Shown one piece after another: positions 22,231 to 30,111 of a DNA stretch of 33,099 nucleotides (within the stretch, counting starts at the first letter, position 1; each line of letters opens with the position of its first letter). The DNA is from Actinomycetes bacterium (GTDB lineage: Bacteria > Actinomycetota > CADDZG01 > JAHWKV01), in the NCBI GenBank assembly GCA_029263075.1, contig JAJCYE010000066.1, forward strand, positions 1 to 33,099, written 5' to 3'. Both the position numbers and the translations under genes were made by a program. The notes below the pieces were generated by a model. That model did not search any database. It worked only from the letters and a program-made list of their open reading frames with translations, and was not told where the DNA came from.

Positions 22231-22236
22231 ACTCTA
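22231..22236 (-). promoter_or_regulatory. -10 hexamer TAGAGT before the split-barrel gene
   Basis: Minus-strand TAGAGT ends 6 nt before the ATG at 22224, with no Shine-Dalgarno: leaderless type. It lies within the 5' region of the divergent MmcQ/YjbR gene. Confidence 0.42.
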
Positions 22237-22252
22237 CGACGATGCTGTGTCT

Positions 22253-22651
22253 ATGGTTGCCGAACCGGAACCCGAAGACGAGGAGTTGGAACGCCTGCGC
22301 TCGTTATGCCTGGCGTTGCCTGAGTCGACCGAACGCCTCAGTCACGGTGAACCCACCTGGTTCATCCGGGGCAAGAAGACCTTCGTCACCTACGCCGGCC
22401 ACCACCACGCCGACCGGCTGGCATTCTGGTGCGCGGCACCGCCGGGAGCGCAGGCGGAGATGGTCACCGCCGAACCGGACAGATTTTTCATCCCACCCTA
22501 CGTCGGGGTTCGGGGCTGGTTGGGGGTCCGGCTGGACATCTCAACCGATTGGGGCGAGATCGGCGAAATCGTCCGGGAGGCGTATCTGTGTGTCGCTCCT
22601 CGCAAACTGGTGGCTCAACTCGACGCCAAACCCGCAGAACGTGAGACCTGA
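22253..22651 (+). CDS. MmcQ/YjbR family protein
   Basis: 132 residues from the ATG at 22253. The family pattern is nearly complete: LRSLCLALPESTERLSHGEPTWFIRGKKTFVTYAGHHH, then LAFWCAAPPGAQAEMV, DRFFIPPYVGVRGWLGVRLD and a C-terminal helix YLCVAPRKLVAQLD. These are small CyaY-like alpha/beta proteins, often suggested to bind DNA, without a settled role. In-frame ATGs at 22217 and 22223 would add 12 or 10 residues and would overlap the start of the divergent gene; the family normally begins shortly before LRSLC, so I chose the later one. No good ribosome binding site is seen for any of them. Confidence 0.83.
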   Translation: MVAEPEPEDEELERLRSLCLALPESTERLSHGEPTWFIRGKKTFVTYAGHHHADRLAFWCAAPPGAQAEMVTAEPDRFFIPPYVGVRGWLGVRLDISTDWGEIGEIVREAYLCVAPRKLVAQLDAKPAERET

Positions 22652-22763
22652 ATTCCGCTTTCCGGCTACCCTTGGAGGGGACGATTGAGAATTGCTCCCA
22701 CAGACAGAGGTTAACCAGACCCGGCTTTCGTCCGATAGTTGTCCCACAGGGGGCCATTTAAAC

Positions 22764-22769
22764 TAGGGT
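22764..22769 (+). promoter_or_regulatory. -10 hexamer TAGGGT before the 22776 gene
   Basis: TAGGGT ends 6 nt before the ATG at 22776; TTGTCC at 22739-22744 is a possible -35 with a 19-bp spacer. Leaderless type. Confidence 0.42.
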
Positions 22770-22775
22770 GTCGCC

Positions 22776-23117
22776 ATGTCGATAAGACTGCTTTTTAAGT
22801 GTGAGATCTGTTCCGCCGCCCCGGACGAACTGACGCAAGGCAGCATCGAACGACAGTTGCTGAACGCCCGATTCGGCCAGTGGGTTGACGCGTACCCGGA
22901 GAAATGGCTTATCTGGAGCGGCAACGGCATCTACGGCGCAACCCTGTACGCCTGCGGAAAACACCGGGGCGAACTCAAATCGTTCGTACGTGAACACTAC
23001 GGGGCTATCGGATGGCACCCGTGGTCCATGGACTCCTACCCGTGCGTGCCCCCCACCGACTTGGTACAAGCCCGCCGGCGGCTACGCCATACCGGCAGCA
23101 AGTTCACCGCCACCTAA
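22776..23117 (+). CDS. Conserved-looking small protein, unknown
   Basis: 113 residues, no membrane segment. It begins with a cysteine pair (FKCEICSAAPDE) and has two more cysteines, in YACGKH and YPCVPP, so a metal site with Cys and His is possible. The middle is aromatic-rich (PEKWLIWSGNGIYGATLY, EHYGAIGWHPWSMDSYP). I recognise no named family. The stop is 13 bp before the end of the convergent ABC permease gene. Confidence 0.72.
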   Translation: MSIRLLFKCEICSAAPDELTQGSIERQLLNARFGQWVDAYPEKWLIWSGNGIYGATLYACGKHRGELKSFVREHYGAIGWHPWSMDSYPCVPPTDLVQARRRLRHTGSKFTAT

Positions 23118-23130
23118 TTCGGCTCCGGCG

Positions 23131-25668
23131 CTATTCGGTTGAGATTGCTTCAAGCACGTTGAGCTTTGCTGCCCTGCGGGCCGGGAAAAGCGCCGCCACG
23201 ACACCGGCCAGCCCCGCCGCCCCGACGTACCCGAGCAGCTGCAAATACGGGATGGTCAGTTCGGAAATCCCCTCCGACTCCAGGCTCTTGACCAGGGCCC
23301 ATCCGAAGAACACACCGATGCCCAGGCCCAACACCGCGCCGATAATCGAGATGATCACCGCCTCCCACCGGACCATGCGCCTGGTCTGACGCCTCGACAT
23401 ACCGACCGCCCGCAGCAGACCCAGTTCCCGGGTTCGTTCAAACACCGACAAGGCCAGCGTGTTGGTGATCCCGAACAGGGCGATCACCAGCGCCAGTCCC
23501 AACATGGCCGTCACCAGACTGAGCAACTGATTGACCTGATCGGCCTGCTTTTCTTTGGTCTCCGCCTGGTTTTCCAGGTTGAGGCTGGGATAGGACTCCA
23601 TGACCGCCTCGATCGACTTGCGGGCGACTGCGGTACTCACCCCATCTTTGACCTTCACAAAGACCTGGAAGTCGACCTTCTCGGGGAAGTTGGCCTCGTA
23701 GGTGGAAAGTGAGATCACGTAGTCGGTCTGAACCAGGGACTTGTTCTCGAACAGGCCCACAACCTTCAATTTCTCCGTGCCGGTAGAGGCAAACTGCATC
23801 CCGAAGGTATCCCCGAGTCCGATGCCCAGGTCGTCCGCCGTCTGCCGGTATAGCAAAAGTTCGTTGTCCCCGAGCGACCGCAAAGACCCCTCGACCACAT
23901 CCAGATCGGTTACCTCGTCCAGCGTTGCGGGGTTGGTCCCCACCACAAAAAAGGAGTTCTTGTCCTCACGGCGAAACTGGCCGAGCCGAAGCGGGGCGAC
24001 TACCGATACCTCGGGGAGGGCGGCGATGTCGACCGCGACCTGCGGGCTGATAAAGGAGGGCGCAAACCCGCCCGTGGCCACGGTGAAATCGGCCTCGAGG
24101 GATTCGTCCAGCACCTTGTTGGTCGAAGCCTTGATGGACGAGCCCATAATTGTCACCAACGCGACCAAAGCCAGACCGATCATCAGTGCGGCGGCCGTGG
24201 CCGCGGTGCGCTTCGGGTTGCGCGCCGCGTTGCGCCGGGCGAGTTTGCCCGGCATCCTCATCACCTGCATGGGCAGCCCTACCAGGTTGGCCAGCGGACC
24301 GGCAAAGAGCGGGGTGAGGACCGCCACCCCCATGAACGTGATGAAAGCGCCCGCACCTACCAACTGAGCCGGTTCGCCGAAGTCACCGAAGAGCCCGCCG
24401 AACAGGACTCCGACCCCGATCAGGGTGACCACCAGGCCCGCAATTGTGCGGCGCGGCGAGAAGCGCGGGGGCTTGGGAGCGGTTTCGCGCATCGCCGCCA
24501 TCGGCGAGATCTTCGCCGCCCGCCGGGCGGGGGCGATCGCAGAGACCAGCGTGACCACTATCCCCAGTGCCGCAGCCACAATCCCGGTGCGAGGCAGGAA
24601 CACAAGTCCGTCCGACGGCAGGTCAATGCCGAATGCGCCGAGGAGTACCTGCAATACCAGCGCTATGCCGAAGCCGGCGGCAATCCCCACAGCCGAGGCG
24701 ATTATCCCGATGACGATGGCCTCCAGGAAGACCGCTCCAGTCACCTGCCTGCCGCTGGCGCCGAGGGCCCGCAGCAAGGCGAACTCCCGGGTCCGCTGGG
24801 CAACGGTGATCGAAAAGGTGTTGAAGATCAAAAAGGCGCCCACGAACAAAGAGATGCCGGCAAAAACCAGCAGGGCGATATTGAAGAAGCCGAGGGCCTC
24901 CTTGATGGTGTCGGCGATCTCGGCGGCAACCGCCTGCGCGTCGGCCGCCTCGACGCCATCGGGGAGAACTCTACGAATCCTGGTGCGCAACTCGTCAACG
25001 CTCACCCCCGATTCGGCCGCGACGTCGATGCTGTCCACTACGCCGGGCTTGTTGAAGACCTCCTGCGAGGTCGGCAGGTCAAACGTCGCCAGAGTGGCGC
25101 CGCCCAGGCTGTCGACTTCCCCGAACCCTGCAATGCCCGATACCTCGAAAGTCCGGGGCGCCACCTGCGTGATGACCGTGATCCGGTCCCCCACCTTGAA
25201 GTCATGGGCGTCCGCAGTGGCGGCGTCGACCATCACCTGGTCCGGTCCCACCGGCGCTTTACCGTCCCGGATGACCAGGGACCCCTTGGGTTCGTCGTAC
25301 CAGGCGCCCCCCAGGGTGGGGGCTCCGCCTGTAGTCACCGCTTCTCCGTCTTTAGTGACGAACTGGGCGTAGCCTTGGATGTTCCCCGCTGCCGCTTGGA
25401 CCCCGTCCACTTGGCGAACGGTCTCGATAAGGCTTTCGGGGATCGGCTGGCGGCTTCCCCCCAACTGGCTCTCGAACTCGCTTTCGGCCCGGACGATCAC
25501 ATCGAGCCCATCGTTCACATCGCTGAACAGGTTGTCGAAGGCCGAGTTCATCGTGTCCGTGAGCACAAAGGTGCCCGCCACGAAGCCGACGCCGAGCACC
25601 ACGGCGAGCGCGGTCATCGCCAGGCGCAACTTGCGGGCTTTGAGGTTCTTGATGGTCAGCTTCCACAT
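23131..25668 (-). CDS. ABC transporter permease with two FtsX domains (MacB-type)
   Basis: 845 residues. TM1 (about 15-36) is followed by a large outside domain of the MacB_PCD type (about 37-255), three membrane segments of the first FtsX core (about 257-375), a linker containing ARRAAKISPMAAMRE, further membrane segments (about 405-510), a second outside domain (about 515-710) and the final FtsX core of three segments (about 720-835) ending ARRAAKLNVLEAISTE. The duplicated FtsX layout is common in actinobacterial export or lipoprotein-processing ABC systems; one polypeptide supplies both halves. The ATPase gene ends 3 bp upstream. Substrate unknown; a lipid, lipoprotein or peptide is likely from the family. 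Confidence 0.92.
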   Translation of the reverse strand: MWKLTIKNLKARKLRLAMTALAVVLGVGFVAGTFVLTDTMNSAFDNLFSDVNDGLDVIVRAESEFESQLGGSRQPIPESLIETVRQVDGVQAAAGNIQGYAQFVTKDGEAVTTGGAPTLGGAWYDEPKGSLVIRDGKAPVGPDQVMVDAATADAHDFKVGDRITVITQVAPRTFEVSGIAGFGEVDSLGGATLATFDLPTSQEVFNKPGVVDSIDVAAESGVSVDELRTRIRRVLPDGVEAADAQAVAAEIADTIKEALGFFNIALLVFAGISLFVGAFLIFNTFSITVAQRTREFALLRALGASGRQVTGAVFLEAIVIGIIASAVGIAAGFGIALVLQVLLGAFGIDLPSDGLVFLPRTGIVAAALGIVVTLVSAIAPARRAAKISPMAAMRETAPKPPRFSPRRTIAGLVVTLIGVGVLFGGLFGDFGEPAQLVGAGAFITFMGVAVLTPLFAGPLANLVGLPMQVMRMPGKLARRNAARNPKRTAATAAALMIGLALVALVTIMGSSIKASTNKVLDESLEADFTVATGGFAPSFISPQVAVDIAALPEVSVVAPLRLGQFRREDKNSFFVVGTNPATLDEVTDLDVVEGSLRSLGDNELLLYRQTADDLGIGLGDTFGMQFASTGTEKLKVVGLFENKSLVQTDYVISLSTYEANFPEKVDFQVFVKVKDGVSTAVARKSIEAVMESYPSLNLENQAETKEKQADQVNQLLSLVTAMLGLALVIALFGITNTLALSVFERTRELGLLRAVGMSRRQTRRMVRWEAVIISIIGAVLGLGIGVFFGWALVKSLESEGISELTIPYLQLLGYVGAAGLAGVVAALFPARRAAKLNVLEAISTE

Positions 25669-25671
25669 GGG

Positions 25672-26454
25672 TCAGCTCTCCAGGGTCTTGATGAGGTCCA
25701 GGATCTGGTCCGCCTTGGGGTCCACCATCTCCTCGACCACCCGGCCGTCGGCCAGGAAGATCACCCGGTCGGCGTGGCTGGCGGCAAACGGGTCGTGGGT
25801 CACCATCACGATGGTCTGATTGAACTCGTCGACAGTCCGGCGGAGGAACTGGAGGAGTTCTTGACCGCGCCGGGAGTCCAGGTTGCCGGTGGGCTCGTCG
25901 GCAAACACGATCTCGGGCCGGCTCGCCAGAGCCCGGGCTGCGGCCACCCGCTGTTGCTGGCCACCCGAAAGCTCCCCGGGGAGGTGGTGGAGGCGATCCT
26001 TGAGGCCCACAGTCTGGATCAGGTAGTCAAGCCACTTCTTGTCGGGTGAAGTCCGGGCCAGGTTCATGGGGAGAGTGATGTTCTCCATGGCGTCCAGGGT
26101 GGGGATCAGATTGAAGGCCTGGAAGATGAAACCCACCTTGTCCCGCCGGAGGCGGGTCCTATCCTTCTCCTCCAGGCTCGAAATCTCGGCCCCGCCGATA
26201 AACACCTTGCCGGAGGTCAGGTCGTCAAGGGCCGCCAAACACTGCAGGAGGGTGGACTTGCCGGAACCGGAAGGACCCATGATGGCGGTAAACGTTCCCT
26301 TCGGAACCACCAGGCTGACGCCGTCGAGGGCCCGGACCGCCGCCTCCCCCTCGCCGTAGATCTTCACCAGGTCCACCGCGACCACGGCCGCACGACTCAA
26401 CAGGTCCTGCGCGCTGCTGGCCGGCGCGCCCGGCCGGTTGCTAATAAGACTCAT
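25672..26454 (-). CDS. ABC transporter ATP-binding protein (LolD/MacB type)
   Basis: 260 residues. The core has Walker A GPSGSGKS (60-67), Q-loop [18 protein letters not shown], signature LSGGQQQR (162-169), Walker [14 protein letters not shown] and H-loop VTHD. The [10 protein letters not shown] box is typical of the MacB/LolD/FtsE class and fits the FtsX-type permease encoded 3 bp downstream. The first 22 residues are extra. The ATG at 26454 is preceded by AGGGGG with about 5 nt spacing. No third component such as a MacA-like adaptor is adjacent. The 102-bp gap upstream (26455-26556) presumably holds the promoter, but I find no convincing hexamers. Confidence 0.94.
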   Translation of the reverse strand: MSLISNRPGAPASSAQDLLSRAAVVAVDLVKIYGEGEAAVRALDGVSLVVPKGTFTAIMGPSGSGKSTLLQCLAALDDLTSGKVFIGGAEISSLEEKDRTRLRRDKVGFIFQAFNLIPTLDAMENITLPMNLARTSPDKKWLDYLIQTVGLKDRLHHLPGELSGGQQQRVAAARALASRPEIVFADEPTGNLDSRRGQELLQFLRRTVDEFNQTIVMVTHDPFAASHADRVIFLADGRVVEEMVDPKADQILDLIKTLES

Positions 26455-26556
26455 ACATCCCCCTGGGCTGTTGTTCGGGCCCCGCTCGATGAACTATGGC
26501 AGAGACTGTGTTCACCGTATCAGGCGCATGAATCCGGGGGCCTGCACAACCCAAAC

Positions 26557-27321
26557 TCACCCCGCCAGGATTTTCACGATCGCTGTGATCCCGACGGCAA
26601 TGACCACTGCCCGCAGCGCAGGAGCGGGAAGCCGGCGGCCGACCTTTGCTCCGATTTGGCCTCCGATTACCGACCCCGCGCCGAGCAGCAGAGCCACCGG
26701 CCAGGAGACATCGGCCACCAAGATGAACAGGAGCGCCGGGACGACGTTGACGGTGGTTGCGATTACGTTCTTGGCTGCGTTGATCCGCTGGAGGTGTTCG
26801 TTCAGGCCTATCCCCAACAGGCCCAGCAACAAGACTCCCTGGGCCGCACCGAAGTAGCCACCGTAAATCCCACCTAGATAGACCCCCACGAGCAGGCCCG
26901 GGCCGACATCGACCTTTGGCGCGTCTGACGTGGTGGCGCGGCGCTCCAGCCACCTGGAGACCACCGGTTGCAGCAGGACAAGCCCGCATGCCAAAGCGAT
27001 CAGGAACGGGACCACGCCCTCAAAAACCGCATCGGGCATCGCCAGCAGGATCAACCCGCCGGTGAGCCCTCCCAGGGCAGCCGCTGAGCATAGCCGGAGC
27101 AACCGCCCCCTCTGGCCCTGCAGTTCACGCCGGTAGCCGAAGGCCCCCGACACCGACCCCGGGATCAGCCCGACCGTGTTGGAGATGTTGGCTATAACCG
27201 GCGGGTAGCCCACGGCGAGCAGGAGGGGGAAAGTGACCAAGGAGCCTGCGCCGACGATGGTATTGATGGCTCCTGCAGCCATTCCCCCGAAAAACACCGC
27301 GACCTGCTCCCAGCCGGTCAT
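26557..27321 (-). CDS. TauE/SafE (TSUP) family permease
   Basis: 254 residues, about eight membrane segments. The N-terminal half has GGMAAGAINTIVGAGSLVTFPLLLAVGYPPVIANISNTVGLIPGS and the C-terminal half the matching GVYLGGIYGGYFGAAQGVLLLG and NAAKNVIATTVNVVPALLF, the duplicated TSUP pattern. The family exports sulfite, sulfonates or other anions. I chose the ATG at 27321 because it comes 7 bp after the stop of the upstream small gene and has AGGAG about 11 nt upstream; an ATG at 27357 would overlap that gene by 29 nt and has no ribosome binding site. The position after arsM suggests, but does not prove, a role in arsenic or thiol-linked anion export. Confidence 0.88.
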   Translation of the reverse strand: MTGWEQVAVFFGGMAAGAINTIVGAGSLVTFPLLLAVGYPPVIANISNTVGLIPGSVSGAFGYRRELQGQRGRLLRLCSAAALGGLTGGLILLAMPDAVFEGVVPFLIALACGLVLLQPVVSRWLERRATTSDAPKVDVGPGLLVGVYLGGIYGGYFGAAQGVLLLGLLGIGLNEHLQRINAAKNVIATTVNVVPALLFILVADVSWPVALLLGAGSVIGGQIGAKVGRRLPAPALRAVVIAVGITAIVKILAG

Positions 27322-27328
27322 GAAGACT

Positions 27329-27574
27329 TCACTCCTGCGAAATCTCCCCGCGTTCATCGGTGGCGGCGGCCTCCGACTCGTTATGCGCCGACCCCGTCCT
27401 GCGGCCCGCCGACTCCCGCATCTGCTTTAGGCTTTGAACCACTTCGTCGGGCCCCAGGTCGGAGGTGACCTCTTCGGGCGGGCCGGCCACGGCCGCTTCC
27501 TGCTCGAAGAACTCCCGGCGGTCGGCAACTATCGGGATGTCGAACTTAAATCCCTTTTCGCCTTCACTCCCCAT
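27329..27574 (-). CDS. Small hydrophilic protein between arsM and the TSUP permease
   Basis: 81 residues, charged, no membrane segment, no cysteine. The N-terminal half (GFKFDIPIVADRREFFEQEAAVAGPPEEV, then DLGPDEVVQSLKQMRES) looks folded and protein-like; the last 25 residues are Ser/Glu/Ala-rich and likely disordered. AAGGGGGC stands about 6 nt before the ATG at 27574, supporting real translation. It lies 47 bp after arsM and 7 bp before the permease on the same strand, so all three are probably cotranscribed. No family recognised. Confidence 0.68.
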   Translation of the reverse strand: MGSEGEKGFKFDIPIVADRREFFEQEAAVAGPPEEVTSDLGPDEVVQSLKQMRESAGRRTGSAHNESEAAATDERGEISQE

Positions 27575-27621
27575 TGCCGCCCCCTTGTCTCAAGTTAGAG
27601 GCTAGCAGGCAAAGGCTCGGC

Positions 27622-28356
27622 TCAACCCGGCTTGACCGCAGAGATCAGACAGGACCCGGCATTCGGGTGCACCCGGTGGGTTTCCACGACCTCGGCGGCC
27701 TCCAGGCCGGCGTTGTGGAGGTGGTTCAAGTACTCGGTTCGGGTCAACGCTCCCGCGACACATCCGGTCCACTGCTGCATGTCCTTGCGGGTCTCGTCGT
27801 CCATGTCGTCGTCGGCAATCACGTCGCTGACTGCGAACCTGCCGCCGGGCCTCAGCACCCGGGCCGCTTCCGATATCACCGTGGCCTTGTCCGGCGAGAG
27901 GTTGATGACGCAGTTGGATATCACCACGTCCACCGACGCGTCGGGCAGGGGAATGGACTCAATCCGGCCCTTCAGGAACTCGGCATTTTCAACGCCGCTC
28001 TCCGCCGCGTTGCGGCGTGCCACCGCCAGCATCTCGTCGGTCATGTCCAGGCCGTAGGCCTTGCCTGCCGGTCCCACCCTCTTGGCCGACAACAAAACAT
28101 CTATGCCCCCGCCGGACCCCAGGTCCAAGACAACCTGGCCCGGTTGTAGCTGGGCGACAAGCGTTGGGTTGCCGCAGCCGAGCGATACATTGGCGGCCAG
28201 TTGCGGAAGGGCGGACAACTCCGCCTCGCTGTATGCAGAGGGGCCGAAACAGCACTCGACGCCGTCACCGCAACAGCTCACTCCGCCTTCGGTCGCCACT
28301 ACTGCCAGTTCGGCGTAACGGCTGCGTACCGCCTCCGTAACCTGGGAATCATCCAT
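27622..28356 (-). CDS. arsM: Arsenite S-adenosylmethionine methyltransferase
   Basis: 244 residues. Motif I VLDLGSGGGIDVLLS near 77-90 binds SAM. Three cysteines expected for As(III) binding are in SLGCGNP (C61), ISNCVINL (C149) and WTGCVAGAL (C199), corresponding to the conserved triad of characterised ArsM enzymes. The N-terminus also has CCGDG and CCFGPSAY, a common feature of bacterial ArsM. The enzyme methylates arsenite to more volatile or excretable forms. GGGAGG stands 6 nt before the ATG at 28356; an ATG at 28374 is less likely. It is divergent from arsR across a 68-bp region with overlapping promoters and ATCGAT inverted repeats. Confidence 0.93.
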   Translation of the reverse strand: MDDSQVTEAVRSRYAELAVVATEGGVSCCGDGVECCFGPSAYSEAELSALPQLAANVSLGCGNPTLVAQLQPGQVVLDLGSGGGIDVLLSAKRVGPAGKAYGLDMTDEMLAVARRNAAESGVENAEFLKGRIESIPLPDASVDVVISNCVINLSPDKATVISEAARVLRPGGRFAVSDVIADDDMDDETRKDMQQWTGCVAGALTRTEYLNHLHNAGLEAAEVVETHRVHPNAGSCLISAVKPG

Positions 28357-28380
28357 AGGAACCTCCCTCAACATTGATGT

Positions 28381-28426
28381 TTATCGATATGCTCATCTTG
28401 CCAGACTCATCGATAAGGGTCAATAT
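28381..28426. promoter_or_regulatory. Divergent ars promoters with inverted-repeat operator
   Basis: TTATCGAT (28381-28388) and ATCGATAA (28409-28416) are perfect inverted repeats 20 bp apart, plausible ArsR sites. Plus strand: TTGCCA (28398-28403), 17 bp, CAATAT (28421-28426). Minus strand: TTGACC (28423-28418), 17 bp, CAAGAT (28400-28395). Each -10 overlaps the other promoter's -35, so one bound repressor could close both. The -10 matches are weak. Confidence 0.5.
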
Positions 28427-28799
28427 GGATGTTGTGAAAAGAGAGTTGGTTATGGTGCCGGGCCCCGAAGAGTGCGCTTCGGACCCGTTGGAATGTCCCC
28501 TGTCTGAAGCCGAGGCGGTTCCTATCGCCAAGGCCTTCGCCGCTTTGAGCGATCCCGCCCGTTTGCGCTTGTACACGCTGATAGCTTCCCAACCGGGCCA
28601 GGTCTGCGCCTGCTCACTGGTCGAGCCGGTCGGGCGTTCACAGCCCACGGTCAGCCACCACCTCAAGGTCCTCTTCGAGGCCGGATTGATCGACAAACAG
28701 CGCCGCGGCTCTTGGATCTGGTACTGGACCGTGCCGGGAGAGATCGACCGGGTGGTTGCCGCCTTGCAGGCCAACACCCGAGCCACAGCAGGGTCTTAG
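28425..28799 (+). CDS. arsR: ArsR-family transcriptional repressor
   Basis: 124 residues from the ATG at 28425. The winged helix is clear: LSDPARLRLYTLIAS, then CACSLVEPVGRSQPTVSHHLKVLFEAGLI with the recognition helix near 72-83. The CxC pair (C61, C63) at the start of the DNA-binding helix region is the ArsR metalloid site that releases DNA on binding As(III)/Sb(III). Extra cysteines at 17 and 24 may take part. Start choices: ATG 28425 with AAGGG 5 nt upstream; GTG 28434, which would be leaderless behind the CAATAT hexamer; ATG 28452. It is divergent from arsM and is followed after 22 bp by the MFS gene region. Confidence 0.9.
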   Translation: MDVVKRELVMVPGPEECASDPLECPLSEAEAVPIAKAFAALSDPARLRLYTLIASQPGQVCACSLVEPVGRSQPTVSHHLKVLFEAGLIDKQRRGSWIWYWTVPGEIDRVVAALQANTRATAGS

Positions 28800-28809
28800 G
28801 CGCTTCGGA

Positions 28810-28815
28810 TATTCT
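28810..28815 (+). promoter_or_regulatory. -10 hexamer TATTCT before the ATG at 28822
   Basis: TATTCT lies 6 nt before an ATG that is in frame with the MFS gene but separated from it by a TGA codon. Same hexamer and spacing class as at 9131. Confidence 0.4.
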
Positions 28816-28911
28816 TTTTAGATGCCATTTCGATTCGGTTGACGCTCACTACCTCCTGAGGCTCGCCGCCTAAGCCGACTGGCCGTCGGCTGGGCAACGC
28901 TCGCCGACACC

Positions 28912-30111
28912 GTGCCCCTGTACGCCCTATATGCGCTTCTTTTTGAAGACACTGGGTTGTCGCAGGCACAGATTTCACTGTTGTTCGTCCTGTGGTCGGC
29001 AACTGCATTTGTCGCAGAGGTTCCTTCCGGTGCCTTGGCCGACCGTTATTCGCGCCGGCGATGCCTGGTTGCCTCCAGCCTGTTCCAGGCCCTGGGCTTT
29101 GCCCTGTGGATCACCCTGCCCGGTTTCGTGGCTTTCGCCGCCGGGTTCGTCCTTTGGGGGTTCGGCGGGTCTTTGGTCACCGGCGCCTACGAATCGCTTC
29201 TATATGAGGGGCTGGTTGAGCGGCAAGCCGAGGAGCACTACGCCCGGGTAAACGGGTGGGTCGGCGCGCTCGCTTTGATCAGTCAGATCCCCGCGGCAGG
29301 CGCGGCAACGCTGCTTTTTTCTTTGGGTGGGTACAACCTCGTCGGGTGGGCGAGCATCGGGGTCTGCCTGGCGGCGGCAGCGCTGGCAACCAGGCTGCCG
29401 GAACCGGCACGGGCCGGTGCCCCCTCCGCACCGCCGGACCGGGCGTCCCCCTCCCGGCAAGGGCCCCTGCCCGCCCCCCTGCCGCAGAGCGGACCCGCCG
29501 GCCACGGAGTAAATCCGGCTGTCTCCATCGCCGAATCGGCGCCCGACCCGCACGGCTATCTGACCCTGCTCCGGATCGGTATCCGCGAAGCCGTAAGCAA
29601 CCCGGTCGTCAGGACCGCACTGATCGCAGCCGCCCTGATCGGCGGTCTGGACGGCCTGGAGGAGTACTTCCCCCTGATGGCGAAGGACTGGGGGGTACCC
29701 ACGGCCCTGATCCCGGTTGCCATCCTCGGGCTGCCGCTGGCCGGTGCTGCCGGCGCAGCTTTCGGCGGCCGGGCGGGCCGGATTACGGGAGGCACGCTGG
29801 GGTCGATCCTGTTCGGCGCCCTGGTGCTCCTGGGTGCCATGGCGCTGGTGGCGTTGCCCGCCGGACTCGCCGGGGTGGCGGTCTTCTACGCCCTCCACCA
29901 GATGATCCTCGTGGTGGTGGACGCCCGGCTACAGGCCACCATCGAGGGCTCGGCCCGGGCCACCATCACCTCGGTCGCGAGCCTGGGGACCGAGTTGGTT
30001 GCAATCGCACTGTTTGCCGCCTGGGCGGCGCAGGGCCTGCTGTTGGTGGCAGGCATCTGGCTGGTGTTTGCGGTGGCGCTGCCCTACTGCCTGAGAACTC
30101 GGCTCCGCTAG
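28912..30111 (+). CDS. MFS transporter with uncertain, probably truncated N-terminus
   Basis: 399 residues from the GTG at 28912. It is a 12-segment-type major facilitator: VPSGALADRYSRRRCLVASS near 38-56 is the motif A loop between TM2 and TM3, and a long Pro/Ala/Gly/Ser-rich loop (about 165-225) separates the halves. The GTG start leaves only half of TM1 (PLYALYALLF). The same frame is open back to 28843 and encodes RLAVGWATLADTVPLYALY, a full TM1. Upstream of that an in-frame TGA (28840-28842) separates it from an ATG at 28822 with a leaderless-type promoter. The gene may thus be mutated, start at a CTG (28879), or the TGA may be an error. It follows arsR; substrate unknown. Confidence 0.75.
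   Translation: MPLYALYALLFEDTGLSQAQISLLFVLWSATAFVAEVPSGALADRYSRRRCLVASSLFQALGFALWITLPGFVAFAAGFVLWGFGGSLVTGAYESLLYEGLVERQAEEHYARVNGWVGALALISQIPAAGAATLLFSLGGYNLVGWASIGVCLAAAALATRLPEPARAGAPSAPPDRASPSRQGPLPAPLPQSGPAGHGVNPAVSIAESAPDPHGYLTLLRIGIREAVSNPVVRTALIAAALIGGLDGLEEYFPLMAKDWGVPTALIPVAILGLPLAGAAGAAFGGRAGRITGGTLGSILFGALVLLGAMALVALPAGLAGVAVFYALHQMILVVVDARLQATIEGSARATITSVASLGTELVAIALFAAWAAQGLLLVAGIWLVFAVALPYCLRTRLR

Noticed and set aside
29200-29898. Minus-strand and alternative plus-strand frames within the MFS gene
   Set aside because: They encode biased Arg/Gly/Pro compositions, whereas the MFS frame has clear membrane segments and motif A.
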